Positions 30,791 through 37,582 of a stretch of DNA of 37,582 nucleotides are shown piece after piece. Numbering within the stretch: position 1 is the stretch's first letter; each line of letters begins with the position of its first letter. This stretch comes from Clostridium sp. GTDB taxonomy: Bacteria; Bacillota; Clostridia; Lachnospirales; Lachnospiraceae. The notes below the pieces were generated by a model. It ran no database searches and was not told where the DNA came from. It worked only from the letters and a program-made list of their open reading frames with translations. A program made the position numbers and the translations under genes. The stretch lies in contig JAGZZT010000026.1 of assembly GCA_018377235.1 (NCBI GenBank), forward strand, positions 1 to 37,582, written 5' to 3'.

Positions 30791-30896
30791 GATTCCCTCC
30801 TACATGTATACCTGACGTCTGCTTCGCAGACGGTTTGCTCGTTATTGCCTCAGGAAAACAAATGTCTGCTTCGCAGCCGCTTGTTTTCCTGCTGAT
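30791..30896 (-). promoter_or_regulatory. holB leader with two hairpins sharing a repeated core
   Basis: Two stem-loops lie between the predicted start site and holB. One is CGTCTGC / GCAGACG with loop GAA on the minus strand (30,816-30,832). The other has an outer 11-bp stem CAGGAAAACAA / TTGTTTTCCTG (30,851-30,891) around the same CTGC-GAA-GCAG core. Neither has a T-run. Confidence 0.5.
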
Positions 30897-30903
30897 GTGC
30901 TAC

Positions 30904-30932
30904 ATTATACCACACTATATTTGATGTGGAAA
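30904..30932 (-). promoter_or_regulatory. promoter for holB-ricT-trmN6-rsmI
   Basis: TTTCCA and a perfect TATAAT are separated by 17 bases, just after the end of the guanylate-kinase-like gene. Confidence 0.6.
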
Positions 30933-30949
30933 GTGAGAAGCTCTGTCAA

Positions 30950-31564
30950 TTATGCCCGCACTGCGGCCTCTATTGTTTCAGTTATTTTTTTCAGACAGTC
31001 TGAAAGCTCTCGGTTTTCATAACGCTGTCCTGGCACTATACCTGCCTGCGCCAGTTTTTCCTCTGAAAAATCGATCTCGTCAGCTAAAAAACGGCGGCAG
31101 AGCTCCGCATATCTGGGCGCTTTCTGCTGCTTTTCCCTGTTCACAGCGCGAATCAGCCGTTCCCCATCCTCCACTTCAATATAAATTGGAACTGTTCTCT
31201 CATTTCCGAAATAATTCCTGATACTCTCATATGATTCCAGTGTTCCAATCATGATATAGCTGTGCTCAGACAAATCGATCTGCCCGTCGTCTACTGTGGC
31301 GTAGCTCCAGGGGCCGTACATGGTCTGATATGTACGCGTTTCAATGACCCTCCCCCTTGACTCCATAGCCTCCAGCAGTTTCCTCTCTATAAAATGATAT
31401 TCCATTCCCTCAGTTTCCCCTTCCCGCATGGGACGGGTTGTATAAAGCGTCACTGTTCTCATCTCAGGAAAATGCTCCAGCAGTTTTTTATAAACTGTAT
31501 CCTTCCCCGACGCGCTTTTTCCCATTACAAAAAAAATCTTTCCAGCAGTTCTATTATCTGTCAC
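30950..31564 (-). CDS. guanylate-kinase-like protein
   Basis: A 204-aa nucleoside monophosphate kinase. The P-loop is MGKSASGKDTVYKKLLE (residues 14-30), then TVTLYTTRPMREGETEGMEYHFI, which is the GMP-binding signature of guanylate kinase (R and TRP, E-G-Y-F pattern). The P-loop differs from the usual GPSGxGK. In Bacillus this slot between the decarboxylase and holB holds tmk (thymidylate kinase). It starts at GTG after GGAAC. It is likely to be a kinase or a GMK-like accessory gene; the true substrate is not certain. Confidence 0.8.
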   Translation of the reverse strand: MTDNRTAGKIFFVMGKSASGKDTVYKKLLEHFPEMRTVTLYTTRPMREGETEGMEYHFIERKLLEAMESRGRVIETRTYQTMYGPWSYATVDDGQIDLSEHSYIMIGTLESYESIRNYFGNERTVPIYIEVEDGERLIRAVNREKQQKAPRYAELCRRFLADEIDFSEEKLAQAGIVPGQRYENRELSDCLKKITETIEAAVRA

Positions 31565-31598
31565 GTTCCTGTCCGTTCCTTCCTCATCACCATATTTT

Positions 31599-33152
31599 TC
31601 AGGATTCCTTCTCTACAATATCCACTCTTCCATCTGCATCCAGACCTTCCACCGTCAGACCCAGATCTGCGTTTTTCAGAAGAAGTTCTGCTGTTTCTCC
31701 GGAAATTACCTCTCCCGGCACAACTGCAGGAACTCCAGGAGGATAAACCGTCAGAAAACCTCTGCTGACCCATCCGCAGGCGTCCTCCAGTACCAGCCGG
31801 CGCCCTTTTTTCTTCACTGCCTCTGACATGCTCATATGCCTGGAAACATCCCTGGACCAGGTCAGTATGCCTGGTTTCTCTCTCCATCTTTCCATGTTTT
31901 CATCTGCAGTTTCTGTCGTTCCATCCTTCTTCATGCCAGGCTCTTTGTATTCCTGCCCTGAAATCCTTCCGTAAATTTCTCGGTCTACCTGGCTAAGGGC
32001 GTCCATCAGTCTTAAAAGGCTCTCCTCTGAATCCATGAGAGACGTCATATATAACACATACCGGTCACAGCACATCTCTGGTTCCAGATGAAAGCGCTCC
32101 CTGATTTCCTCCGCCAGCGCTGTCCCATTCATCCCAGCCTGCTCTGCCAGGGATCCGATTCCCACTGCCAGCTTGGAAATATCTCTGTCAAAAGCCCCGT
32201 TTTTCCCCAGAATCCGATCATCCAGTATCGTAAGGCAGCGCCATCTTTCTGCTGCCTCCATCCAGTATTCCAGATTTTTTCCCAGCTGATCCAGCCGTTT
32301 TCTGCCATCCTCCGCCATATATTCAATGCAGTTTTCAATGGAAGCCATCATCACATAGGATGGGCTGGAACTCTGGTAAATCCTCAGATAAAACTCCAGT
32401 TTCTCCCTGTCTGCCAGTCCATTTTTCAGATGCAGAACCGCTGTCTGCGTCAGAGACGGAAGAGTTTTGTGAACGCTTTGAATCACAATATCTGCACCAC
32501 ACTGCAAAGCAGAACGCGGAAAAAGCCTTCCTGTCTGTCTATTTTCCCTCTCCCCGTTATAAAATGGGAAATGTGCTCCATGAGCTTCATCCACAATCAA
32601 CGGAATTCCCTTTTCATGGACAATTTCTGCAAGCTGCTTCACGTCCGACACAATTCCTTCATAGGTAGGCGAGGTCAGGAACACCGCTCCTATGGTATTT
32701 TCCCCGTCCTCCGCCAGAATCCGTCTCAGTTCCTTTGGCTCTATTCCCCCCTGGATTCCAAAGCCTTCTATGATCTCAGGATAAATATACTCTGTCTCAA
32801 TCCTATTCAGCATAGCTGCATGATACGCTGATTTATGTGAATTTCTGGCCATAAGAAGTTTTTTCCCATCCGGCACTGCGCTGCTTATGGCTGCCAATAT
32901 TCCGCAGGTGCTTCCATTTACCAGATAATAGGTCTTATCTGACCTGTAAATCTCTGCTGCATGCTCCATGGATTCTTTTAAAATTCCTTCCGGATGGTGA
33001 AGATTATCAAATCCATCAATCTCCGTAATATCCACAGAAAATGGATTTGGAAATAAAGTTATCCCCAATTCCTCCCGCCGTTTATGTCCCGGCATGTGGA
33101 AACCATAAAAATCTGATTTTCCATACTCCTCCAGCCTGCCAATCAGCTTCAT
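31599..33152 (-). CDS. Orn/Lys/Arg decarboxylase family (YaaO/SpeA-like)
   Basis: A 517-aa PLP enzyme of the prokaryotic ornithine/lysine/arginine decarboxylase fold. It begins with FYGFHMPGHKRR, then DNLHHPEGILKE (residues 49-60). LVNGSTCGILAAI and RNSHKSAYHAA are typical, VDEAHGAHFPF has the PLP-ring Asp (188), and QSVHKTLPSLTQTAVLH has the PLP Lys (229). The C-terminal substrate domain is present but shorter than in large inducible decarboxylases. Arginine or lysine is the probable substrate. GGAGGATCAGGCAGC precedes the ATG. It corresponds to yaaO of Bacillus. Confidence 0.92.
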   Translation of the reverse strand: MKLIGRLEEYGKSDFYGFHMPGHKRREELGITLFPNPFSVDITEIDGFDNLHHPEGILKESMEHAAEIYRSDKTYYLVNGSTCGILAAISSAVPDGKKLLMARNSHKSAYHAAMLNRIETEYIYPEIIEGFGIQGGIEPKELRRILAEDGENTIGAVFLTSPTYEGIVSDVKQLAEIVHEKGIPLIVDEAHGAHFPFYNGERENRQTGRLFPRSALQCGADIVIQSVHKTLPSLTQTAVLHLKNGLADREKLEFYLRIYQSSSPSYVMMASIENCIEYMAEDGRKRLDQLGKNLEYWMEAAERWRCLTILDDRILGKNGAFDRDISKLAVGIGSLAEQAGMNGTALAEEIRERFHLEPEMCCDRYVLYMTSLMDSEESLLRLMDALSQVDREIYGRISGQEYKEPGMKKDGTTETADENMERWREKPGILTWSRDVSRHMSMSEAVKKKGRRLVLEDACGWVSRGFLTVYPPGVPAVVPGEVISGETAELLLKNADLGLTVEGLDADGRVDIVEKES

Positions 33153-33191
33153 GCTGCCTGATCCTCCTGTTTTTTCTTAACTTAAAACTTC

Positions 33192-35129
33192 TTACCATTC
33201 TATTTCCACAGCCTCTGTGCTGATATCGCGGATCTCCCCTGACTCGCTGTCATAAATACACATGTGATAAAAACAGTAAATTTTACCATCGTCAGCTGCT
33301 GCAAACTGCAGTCTGTCATTTCCCTGACTGCGCGGAACTGAATCCTCAATAACTCCTATCTTGCCATCCTCTGTAACAGCGCAAATCTTTCCATGAATTT
33401 TTCCATTTTCCACAGAATCAATATATTCTCCGTAGATCCTGTTTTCCCGACTGGAAGCGTACATAGCCGTCACCACACCCTGAAACAGCCTTCCAACCTT
33501 CTCCTGAGCCATATTTTCCAAATTCACCCGGTAAATCTGGCTGTACTGCACTCCATCAATCTGCTCCATGCAGGCGCTGTAATACAGCCATGAACCTGCC
33601 AGGCACAGACTGTCTGTACGGATCCCATTCTGAGGCATCAACCCTGTAAAACTGTCCTTCTGAGACTTCTGATAGATCTTCCTCTGTCCATCCGGATTGT
33701 CCAGATAGTACAAAGCATCTTTATAGAAAATATCAGCCTGCCGGACTGCTGTTATCTTATTTCCTGACATGGCATAAATTCTATCCTCTAATCTGATTTC
33801 TCCGTTCTCATCTGGAACTGCAGGCTCTCCGTCCTCATCAGTCAGAAAAATCCCATCATCCTCTATGGAAAACTGATATGCTCCGTTTTCGTAATAATCT
33901 GCATCCCCTTCTGACACGCTTTTTATATGATCTCCGTCCATATAAAATACTGTATTGTCAAAGGCAAAATATTCTCCCTCTGTTTCAGCCATCTTCTCTT
34001 TCTGAAGGCCGTTCCTGCTCTTTCTGAAGACAGTATTTCCACTTTTATAATAGATCCAGTCTTTGGAAAACTGCAGTCCATCCTTTTTTAATACAGCGCT
34101 GTCTGTTACAAGCTCCTCCTCGCCGCTCCCATCTAAGTCAGCTCTGAAAGCTGTCATTTTAATCTGATCTGAATTGGGGATCTGATAGCTGCACACATAC
34201 CAGAGGCTCTGGCACCTGCAGTCCATCCACACTATATGGCCGTTTCCAGCCACACAATATTCCTTCCCATTCATGCCTTCTTTTATATAAATACTTCCAT
34301 CCTTGATGAAATACTGATCGTCTCCATTAAAAGCTGAAATATTCTGACCGTCCGCCTGGCTGTTTTCCTCTATCTTCTCTAAAGCCCCATCCTCTGAAAA
34401 TGTGAGAATCTGTTTTCCATGAAAAAGTCTTTCCTGACGGAATGGCCCGTCAGCTGTCATCAAAAATAGTTTTCCATCCTTACATTCAAAAAAAGCGCCT
34501 CTGAGAAGGTCTGCTTTTTTTGTCTCTTTGTCCTCCTTCTGGCTGCCGTCAAGGGATTCCTCCTTCTTCCGTTCAGCCTCCTGTATCTGGACTGCAGTCT
34601 GCTCTGCCTTCCGCTCCGACATAAGCCCAATTACATTTTTACACAAAAAGAACAGAATTCCTCCCACTACTGCCACAGTAAGAGCTACTCTTATAAATCC
34701 TTTAATATATAGTTCCAGCCCAAATGTCCCCGGCTCTTCTTCACCTTCTGTCATACTGTCCTCGCCATCTGCAGATAAACCCAGACGTGCTTCCATCTGC
34801 AGCCACAGTTCTGCAGCCTGACTCTCTCCTATAGTGTCTTTCTGTGAAACGCCTTCTTCCTCTGATTCCGGTGCCGCACAGGCAAGATGAAAAACCAGTT
34901 CTCTCACATAGTGTCTGATATCCTCCTCAGACTCAGGAATCATTTCCTTTTGTTCAAACAATTCCAGATAGGCTTTCATTAACAGCTCCTCGGCTCCATC
35001 TTTCCCCATCGCCGTGCAGGCTGCCTGGAAAACCTCGTCTACTGTCAGAATATAGAAATCCTCATATTTCTCCCGGATCCCATTTCTCACCTGTCCCGCT
35101 GTTTTCTCCAGCACTGTCTGCTTCCTCAT
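33192..35129 (-). CDS. single-pass membrane protein with probable external beta-propeller
   Basis: A 645-aa protein. The first 110 residues are helical and look like a degenerate sigma-factor region 2 (YILTVDEVFQAACTAMG, then EELLMKAYLELFEQKE). A membrane helix follows at about residues 146-166 (FIRVALTVAVVGGILFFLC). The rest, outside the membrane, is made of about eight repeats with the pattern W/LYY-x-G or F-x-DG, as in DUF5050-type beta-propellers. AGGAGGGGGAAT precedes the preferred ATG; a longer frame upstream has no binding site. It may be a membrane sensor. The sigma resemblance is weak. Confidence 0.75.
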   Translation of the reverse strand: MRKQTVLEKTAGQVRNGIREKYEDFYILTVDEVFQAACTAMGKDGAEELLMKAYLELFEQKEMIPESEEDIRHYVRELVFHLACAAPESEEEGVSQKDTIGESQAAELWLQMEARLGLSADGEDSMTEGEEEPGTFGLELYIKGFIRVALTVAVVGGILFFLCKNVIGLMSERKAEQTAVQIQEAERKKEESLDGSQKEDKETKKADLLRGAFFECKDGKLFLMTADGPFRQERLFHGKQILTFSEDGALEKIEENSQADGQNISAFNGDDQYFIKDGSIYIKEGMNGKEYCVAGNGHIVWMDCRCQSLWYVCSYQIPNSDQIKMTAFRADLDGSGEEELVTDSAVLKKDGLQFSKDWIYYKSGNTVFRKSRNGLQKEKMAETEGEYFAFDNTVFYMDGDHIKSVSEGDADYYENGAYQFSIEDDGIFLTDEDGEPAVPDENGEIRLEDRIYAMSGNKITAVRQADIFYKDALYYLDNPDGQRKIYQKSQKDSFTGLMPQNGIRTDSLCLAGSWLYYSACMEQIDGVQYSQIYRVNLENMAQEKVGRLFQGVVTAMYASSRENRIYGEYIDSVENGKIHGKICAVTEDGKIGVIEDSVPRSQGNDRLQFAAADDGKIYCFYHMCIYDSESGEIRDISTEAVEIEW

Positions 35130-35237
35130 ATTCCCCCTCCTGCCGCTCTCTGGCTCCCTCTCCGTTCTCTCGCCCATCTGTCTCTGCTGTCTGATAAAAC
35201 TGCCCCTATATTTTACCATCCATTCTTTTTTATTCAA

Positions 35238-35463
35238 AGTGCGGTTTCTCTGTCTTTATTTTAAGGGAAAATGTGCCTTTTTTCCACTGTTTTTTCTTTT
35301 CCCCCCTCTTAATGCTGCCTTCTCAGCCCCTATCCCCATCCTTTTATAATTTAAAAACAAAATTTAAACATAAAAGCAGCTTTGAATACAGGTCTGCTCC
35401 CATATCCAAAACTGCTTTTTACCTTTTTTATCTATGTCTGCTTATTTATCTTTCTGTCTTTCT
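35238..35463. other. gap between the membrane protein and the hydrolase genes
   Basis: Apart from the terminator listed at 35,372-35,419 I see only A/T-rich and pyrimidine-rich sequence, with no gene. Confidence 0.5.
35372..35419 (-). terminator. terminator after the MBL-fold hydrolase
   Basis: A 17-bp stem (AAAAGCAG start, CTGCTTTT end, with two G-U wobbles on the minus strand) closes a 14-base loop, and the stem's own TTTT is followed by ATGTTT. It begins 45 bases after the stop codon. Confidence 0.7.
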
Positions 35464-36450
35464 TTATCTGAGAACTAAGTCTCCATCCTTTGCTACATAA
35501 TTTCTCGCAACACCCATCCGCTCCATCCAGGCTCTGGTTTTCATTGTTTTATAGGAGCCTGCATCTGCTATGCCGTCTTTCATGTTGTCCCAGAGCCATC
35601 CTGGAGTCGGCCAAAAGCAAATTTCCGGATGAAGAACCTGATAGAGATTTTCCTCTGCTCCATCCTGTCCATGATGAGCCATCTGGACAACATCCGACTT
35701 CAATTCCTTATAATCCCACATCCGGATCAACCTCGTTCCTGGTTCCCAGCCCATATCTCCTAAAAACATCAGCCTCTTTCCATTAATATCAATTCGGTAT
35801 GCAATTGAGCTATTATTAAAAGTATTATAATCTGTATAAAAAGGATCATTCATCACTGTAATTTCAGCATTGTCCACCACAATTTTCTGTCCTCTGGTCA
35901 ATGACATATGCAGCCTTTCTGCTGGAATCTTAGAGAGCGCTGCCATCAGGCTGTCATAATCTGACATTCGTCCCATATGATCGCCCTTTTCATACTGTTC
36001 CCTGGTTAGAAAAGAACAGTAAATATTATCAATTTGAACAGGAATCGGATTCCTGTTCAGCAGATTTGTCAAAGCCCCTACATGATCGCTGTGAGGATGC
36101 GTAATCAGCCAGGCCGATACTCTTCCTCCCATCGTCTGAATCGTCTGGGCTAAATGATCTGCATCCTGGTCAAGCCCGCCGTCAATAACAATCACTTCTC
36201 CATGATTAGTCTGCAGTAAAAATGACATATTCTGACCATCTGTCTGAGGCGCCAGCATTGTAAGAGACGCGCCTCCAAGATACGTTTCAGCAGCCTGAGA
36301 CTGTCCCGAATTCTCAGCAGCCTCTGACGGTGCTTTCACTGATTCTTCCGCTGGAGAAGCAGCCACTTTTTGAGTCGAAACTGAGCCGAACATCATACAC
36401 GCTGCAGCCAACGCTGTTAAAATTCTTTTTCCCTTATGTTTTATACTCAT
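35464..36450 (-). CDS. secreted MBL-fold metallohydrolase (ComEC/Rec2-like)
   Basis: A 328-aa secreted or membrane-bound protein: signal-like helix at residues 9-24, then a Ser/Ala/Glu-rich linker. The metallo-beta-lactamase fold follows with THPHSDHVGAL (His118, His120, Asp122, His123), LMFLGDMGWE and VVQMAHHGQDG. The pattern resembles the extracytoplasmic hydrolase domain of ComEC and related nucleases. Two metal ions would be bound. Substrate unknown; DNA degradation or phosphoester hydrolysis is inferred. AAAGGAAAACCAGA precedes the ATG. It has its own promoter and terminator. Confidence 0.88.
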   Translation of the reverse strand: MSIKHKGKRILTALAAACMMFGSVSTQKVAASPAEESVKAPSEAAENSGQSQAAETYLGGASLTMLAPQTDGQNMSFLLQTNHGEVIVIDGGLDQDADHLAQTIQTMGGRVSAWLITHPHSDHVGALTNLLNRNPIPVQIDNIYCSFLTREQYEKGDHMGRMSDYDSLMAALSKIPAERLHMSLTRGQKIVVDNAEITVMNDPFYTDYNTFNNSSIAYRIDINGKRLMFLGDMGWEPGTRLIRMWDYKELKSDVVQMAHHGQDGAEENLYQVLHPEICFWPTPGWLWDNMKDGIADAGSYKTMKTRAWMERMGVARNYVAKDGDLVLR

Positions 36451-36581
36451 TCTGGTTTTCCTTTCTTCTATTTAAGCTTCTTTTGTCTGAATGACAGCGC
36501 CATATACAGGAATCAAATAAAAATTATATCTGTATGATGACGCCGTTCCCATACTATTATCATTATAGACATTCATTCGTA

Positions 36582-36610
36582 ATTATATCAGCTGCCCCAC
36601 CATAAAACAA
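36582..36610 (-). promoter_or_regulatory. promoter for the MBL-fold hydrolase
   Basis: TTGTTT and a perfect TATAAT are separated by 17 bases. The leader is about 125 bases. The remaining gap to the tRNA terminator shows nothing further. Confidence 0.6.
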
Positions 36611-36703
36611 CTTAACAAATTCTTTCAATTTTCGTACAGACTGATTCTAGCATCAGCGTACAAAGAGCAATACGATCCGAAACTGAATAATCTGATACAG
36701 ATC

Positions 36704-36742
36704 TAAAAACAGCGGAAATCCTTTAAATCAAAGATTTCCGCT
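36704..36742 (-). terminator. terminator of the rRNA-tRNA operon
   Basis: A perfect 11-bp stem CAGCGGAAATC / GATTTCCGCTG with an 11-base loop is followed by TTTTTAGAT on the minus strand, just after tRNA-Lys. Confidence 0.92.
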
Positions 36743-36754
36743 GTTTGTAAAACC

Positions 36755-36827
36755 TGAGGCATCGGGGATTCGAACCCCGGACAACTTGATTAAAAGTCAA
36801 GTGCTCTACCGACTGAGCTAATACCCC
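36755..36827 (-). tRNA. tRNA-Lys (TTT)
   Basis: A 73-nt cloverleaf: acceptor GGGGTAT / ATGCCTC, anticodon loop CTTTTAA giving TTT, T-loop TTCGAAT, discriminator A. CCA is not encoded. Confidence 0.97.
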
Positions 36828-36846
36828 TCAAAAGGCAAAAAATAAA

Positions 36847-36919
<73 letters not shown>

Positions 36920-36978
36920 ATTTCTTCTTATGAATTTTTCTATCAGACAAATACTGATTGAAAAAAGACATAAAAAAA

Positions 36979-37052
<74 letters not shown>

Positions 37053-37111
37053 TCAATATTTACATTCCTATTATATACAATAAGTATTAAAATATCAATA
37101 CCTATTTTAAA

Positions 37112-37193
37112 TGGATGGAGGTGGATTCGAACCACCGAAGCGTGTCGCAACAGATTTACAGTCTGCCCCCTTTGGCCACTCGGGAACCCATCC
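37112..37193 (-). tRNA. tRNA-Tyr (GTA)
   Basis: An 82-nt class II tRNA with the long variable arm; anticodon loop CTGTAAA giving GTA; acceptor GGATGGG / TCCATCC with a wobble at the base of the stem, discriminator A. CCA is not encoded. Confidence 0.96.
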
Positions 37194-37215
37194 ATATGAA
37201 ATTGGCTTTCGCCTA

Positions 37216-37288
37216 AGCCGATGATCGGACTCGAACCGATAACCTGCTGATTACAAATCAGCTGCTCTGCCAATTGAGCCACATCGGC
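37216..37288 (-). tRNA. tRNA-Thr (TGT)
   Basis: A 73-nt cloverleaf: acceptor GCCGATG / CATCGGC, anticodon loop TTTGTAA giving TGT, discriminator T. CCA is not encoded; a small hairpin (GGCTTAGGCGAAAGCC) overlaps its 3' end. Confidence 0.96.
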
Positions 37289-37296
37289 AAATGAAA

Positions 37297-37369
37297 TGGG
37301 GCCTATAGGGCTCGAACCTATGACCCTCTGCTTGTAAGGCAGATGCTCTCCCAGCTGAGCTAAGACCCC
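37297..37369 (-). tRNA. tRNA-Val (TAC)
   Basis: A 73-nt cloverleaf: acceptor GGGGTCT / AGGCCCC, anticodon loop CTTACAA giving TAC, discriminator A. CCA is not encoded. Confidence 0.97.
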
Positions 37370-37398
37370 TCATTTCAATTTTTAGCTTGTCGCTAAAG

Positions 37399-37472
37399 CG
37401 ACCCGGATGGGACTCGAACCCACGACCTCCGCCGTGACAGGGCGGCGCTCTAACCAACTGAGCCACCGGGCC
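37399..37472 (-). tRNA. tRNA-Asp (GTC)
   Basis: A 74-nt cloverleaf: acceptor GGCCCGG / CCGGGTC, anticodon loop CTGTCAC giving GTC, discriminator G as expected for Asp. CCA is not encoded; a GTCGCT / AGCGAC hairpin overlaps its 3' end. Confidence 0.97.
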
Positions 37473-37556
37473 ATTTTAAGGATATACATACCCTCAAAAC
37501 CACACATTGAATCCTACTTCCTATCTCTTCCATCCTTCTTCTCTCTACCCAACCTC

Positions 37557-37582
37557 TTGGTTAAGCCCTCGACCGATTAGTA
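37557..37582 (-). rRNA. 3' end of 23S rRNA (partial)
   Basis: Read on the minus strand this ends in TACTAATCGGTCGAGGGC and TTAACC, the conserved 3' end of bacterial 23S rRNA. The gene continues past the right edge. About 85 pyrimidine-rich bases separate it from tRNA-Asp on the template strand shown, too few for a 5S gene. Confidence 0.9.

Noticed and set aside
30904..30960. TTGACA near 30,950 as the -35 box for holB
   Set aside because: It is 34 bases from TATAAT, too far, and lies in the end of the kinase gene; TTTCCA at 17 bases is used instead.

Overview
The window looks like a low-to-mid GC Clostridia genome (Bacillota), most likely Lachnospiraceae. The reasons are AGGAGG-type ribosome binding sites on nearly every gene, a RicT/HolB/TrmN6/RsmI cluster ordered much as near the Bacillus origin, Flp1-type pilins, tRNAs with no encoded CCA, and many genes of families known from Clostridia integrative elements. 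Almost all genes are on the minus strand; the exceptions are arsR, a yaaL-like gene and glgB. The organism is inferred from gene content, not from a database match.

Bases 1 to about 17,940 are an accessory region, probably part of an integrative/conjugative element that continues past the left edge. In transcription order (right to left) it holds: an AAA ATPase with one or two small upstream genes; a coupled pair encoding a 36-aa zinc ribbon and a DUF2188 protein; a DUF6075-like protein, an unknown protein and a DUF5688-like protein; a D12-class adenine methylase; two AbrB-like proteins; an unknown protein; a YodL-domain protein; SpoVG; then a complete Tad-like (type IVb pilus) module. That module has an Flp-like pilin, prepilin peptidase, a 27-aa membrane peptide, CpaB, a CpaE/ParA ATPase, the CpaF/TadA motor ATPase, TadB, TadC, a DUF4320 protein, a TadE-like protein and a DUF6550-like protein. 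It ends at a terminator, followed by a large secreted protein and a DUF3852-like membrane protein. No secretin, relaxase or integrase is in view.

Bases 17,942 to 22,930 are a second, chromosomal Tad locus: prepilin peptidase, CpaE-like, TadA, TadB, TadC and an Flp1 pilin. The pilin is cut off inside its hydrophobic helix exactly where the accessory region begins, and no pseudopilin genes follow. The simplest reading is that the accessory DNA inserted into the pilin gene, so that an element carrying its own Tad-like machine interrupts a resident one.

Bases 23,000 to 36,450 are ordinary chromosome: a TalC/Fsa-type transaldolase, an ArsR regulator, a yaaL-like gene, the glycogen branching enzyme glgB, then rsmI, trmN6, ricT, holB, a guanylate-kinase-like gene and an Orn/Lys/Arg decarboxylase (close to the Bacillus yaaO to yabC order), a membrane protein with a probable beta-propeller, and a secreted metallo-beta-lactamase-fold hydrolase. 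The right edge is the 3' end of a 23S rRNA gene followed directly by seven tRNA genes (Asp, Val, Thr, Tyr, fMet, Phe, Lys) and a terminator.

The observations most worth checking are the truncated pilin at the boundary, the methylase whose conserved N-terminus begins at an ATC codon, a compact plus-strand small RNA unit with its own promoter and terminator, very small genes below usual annotation limits, and the Tad-like machine on the element.
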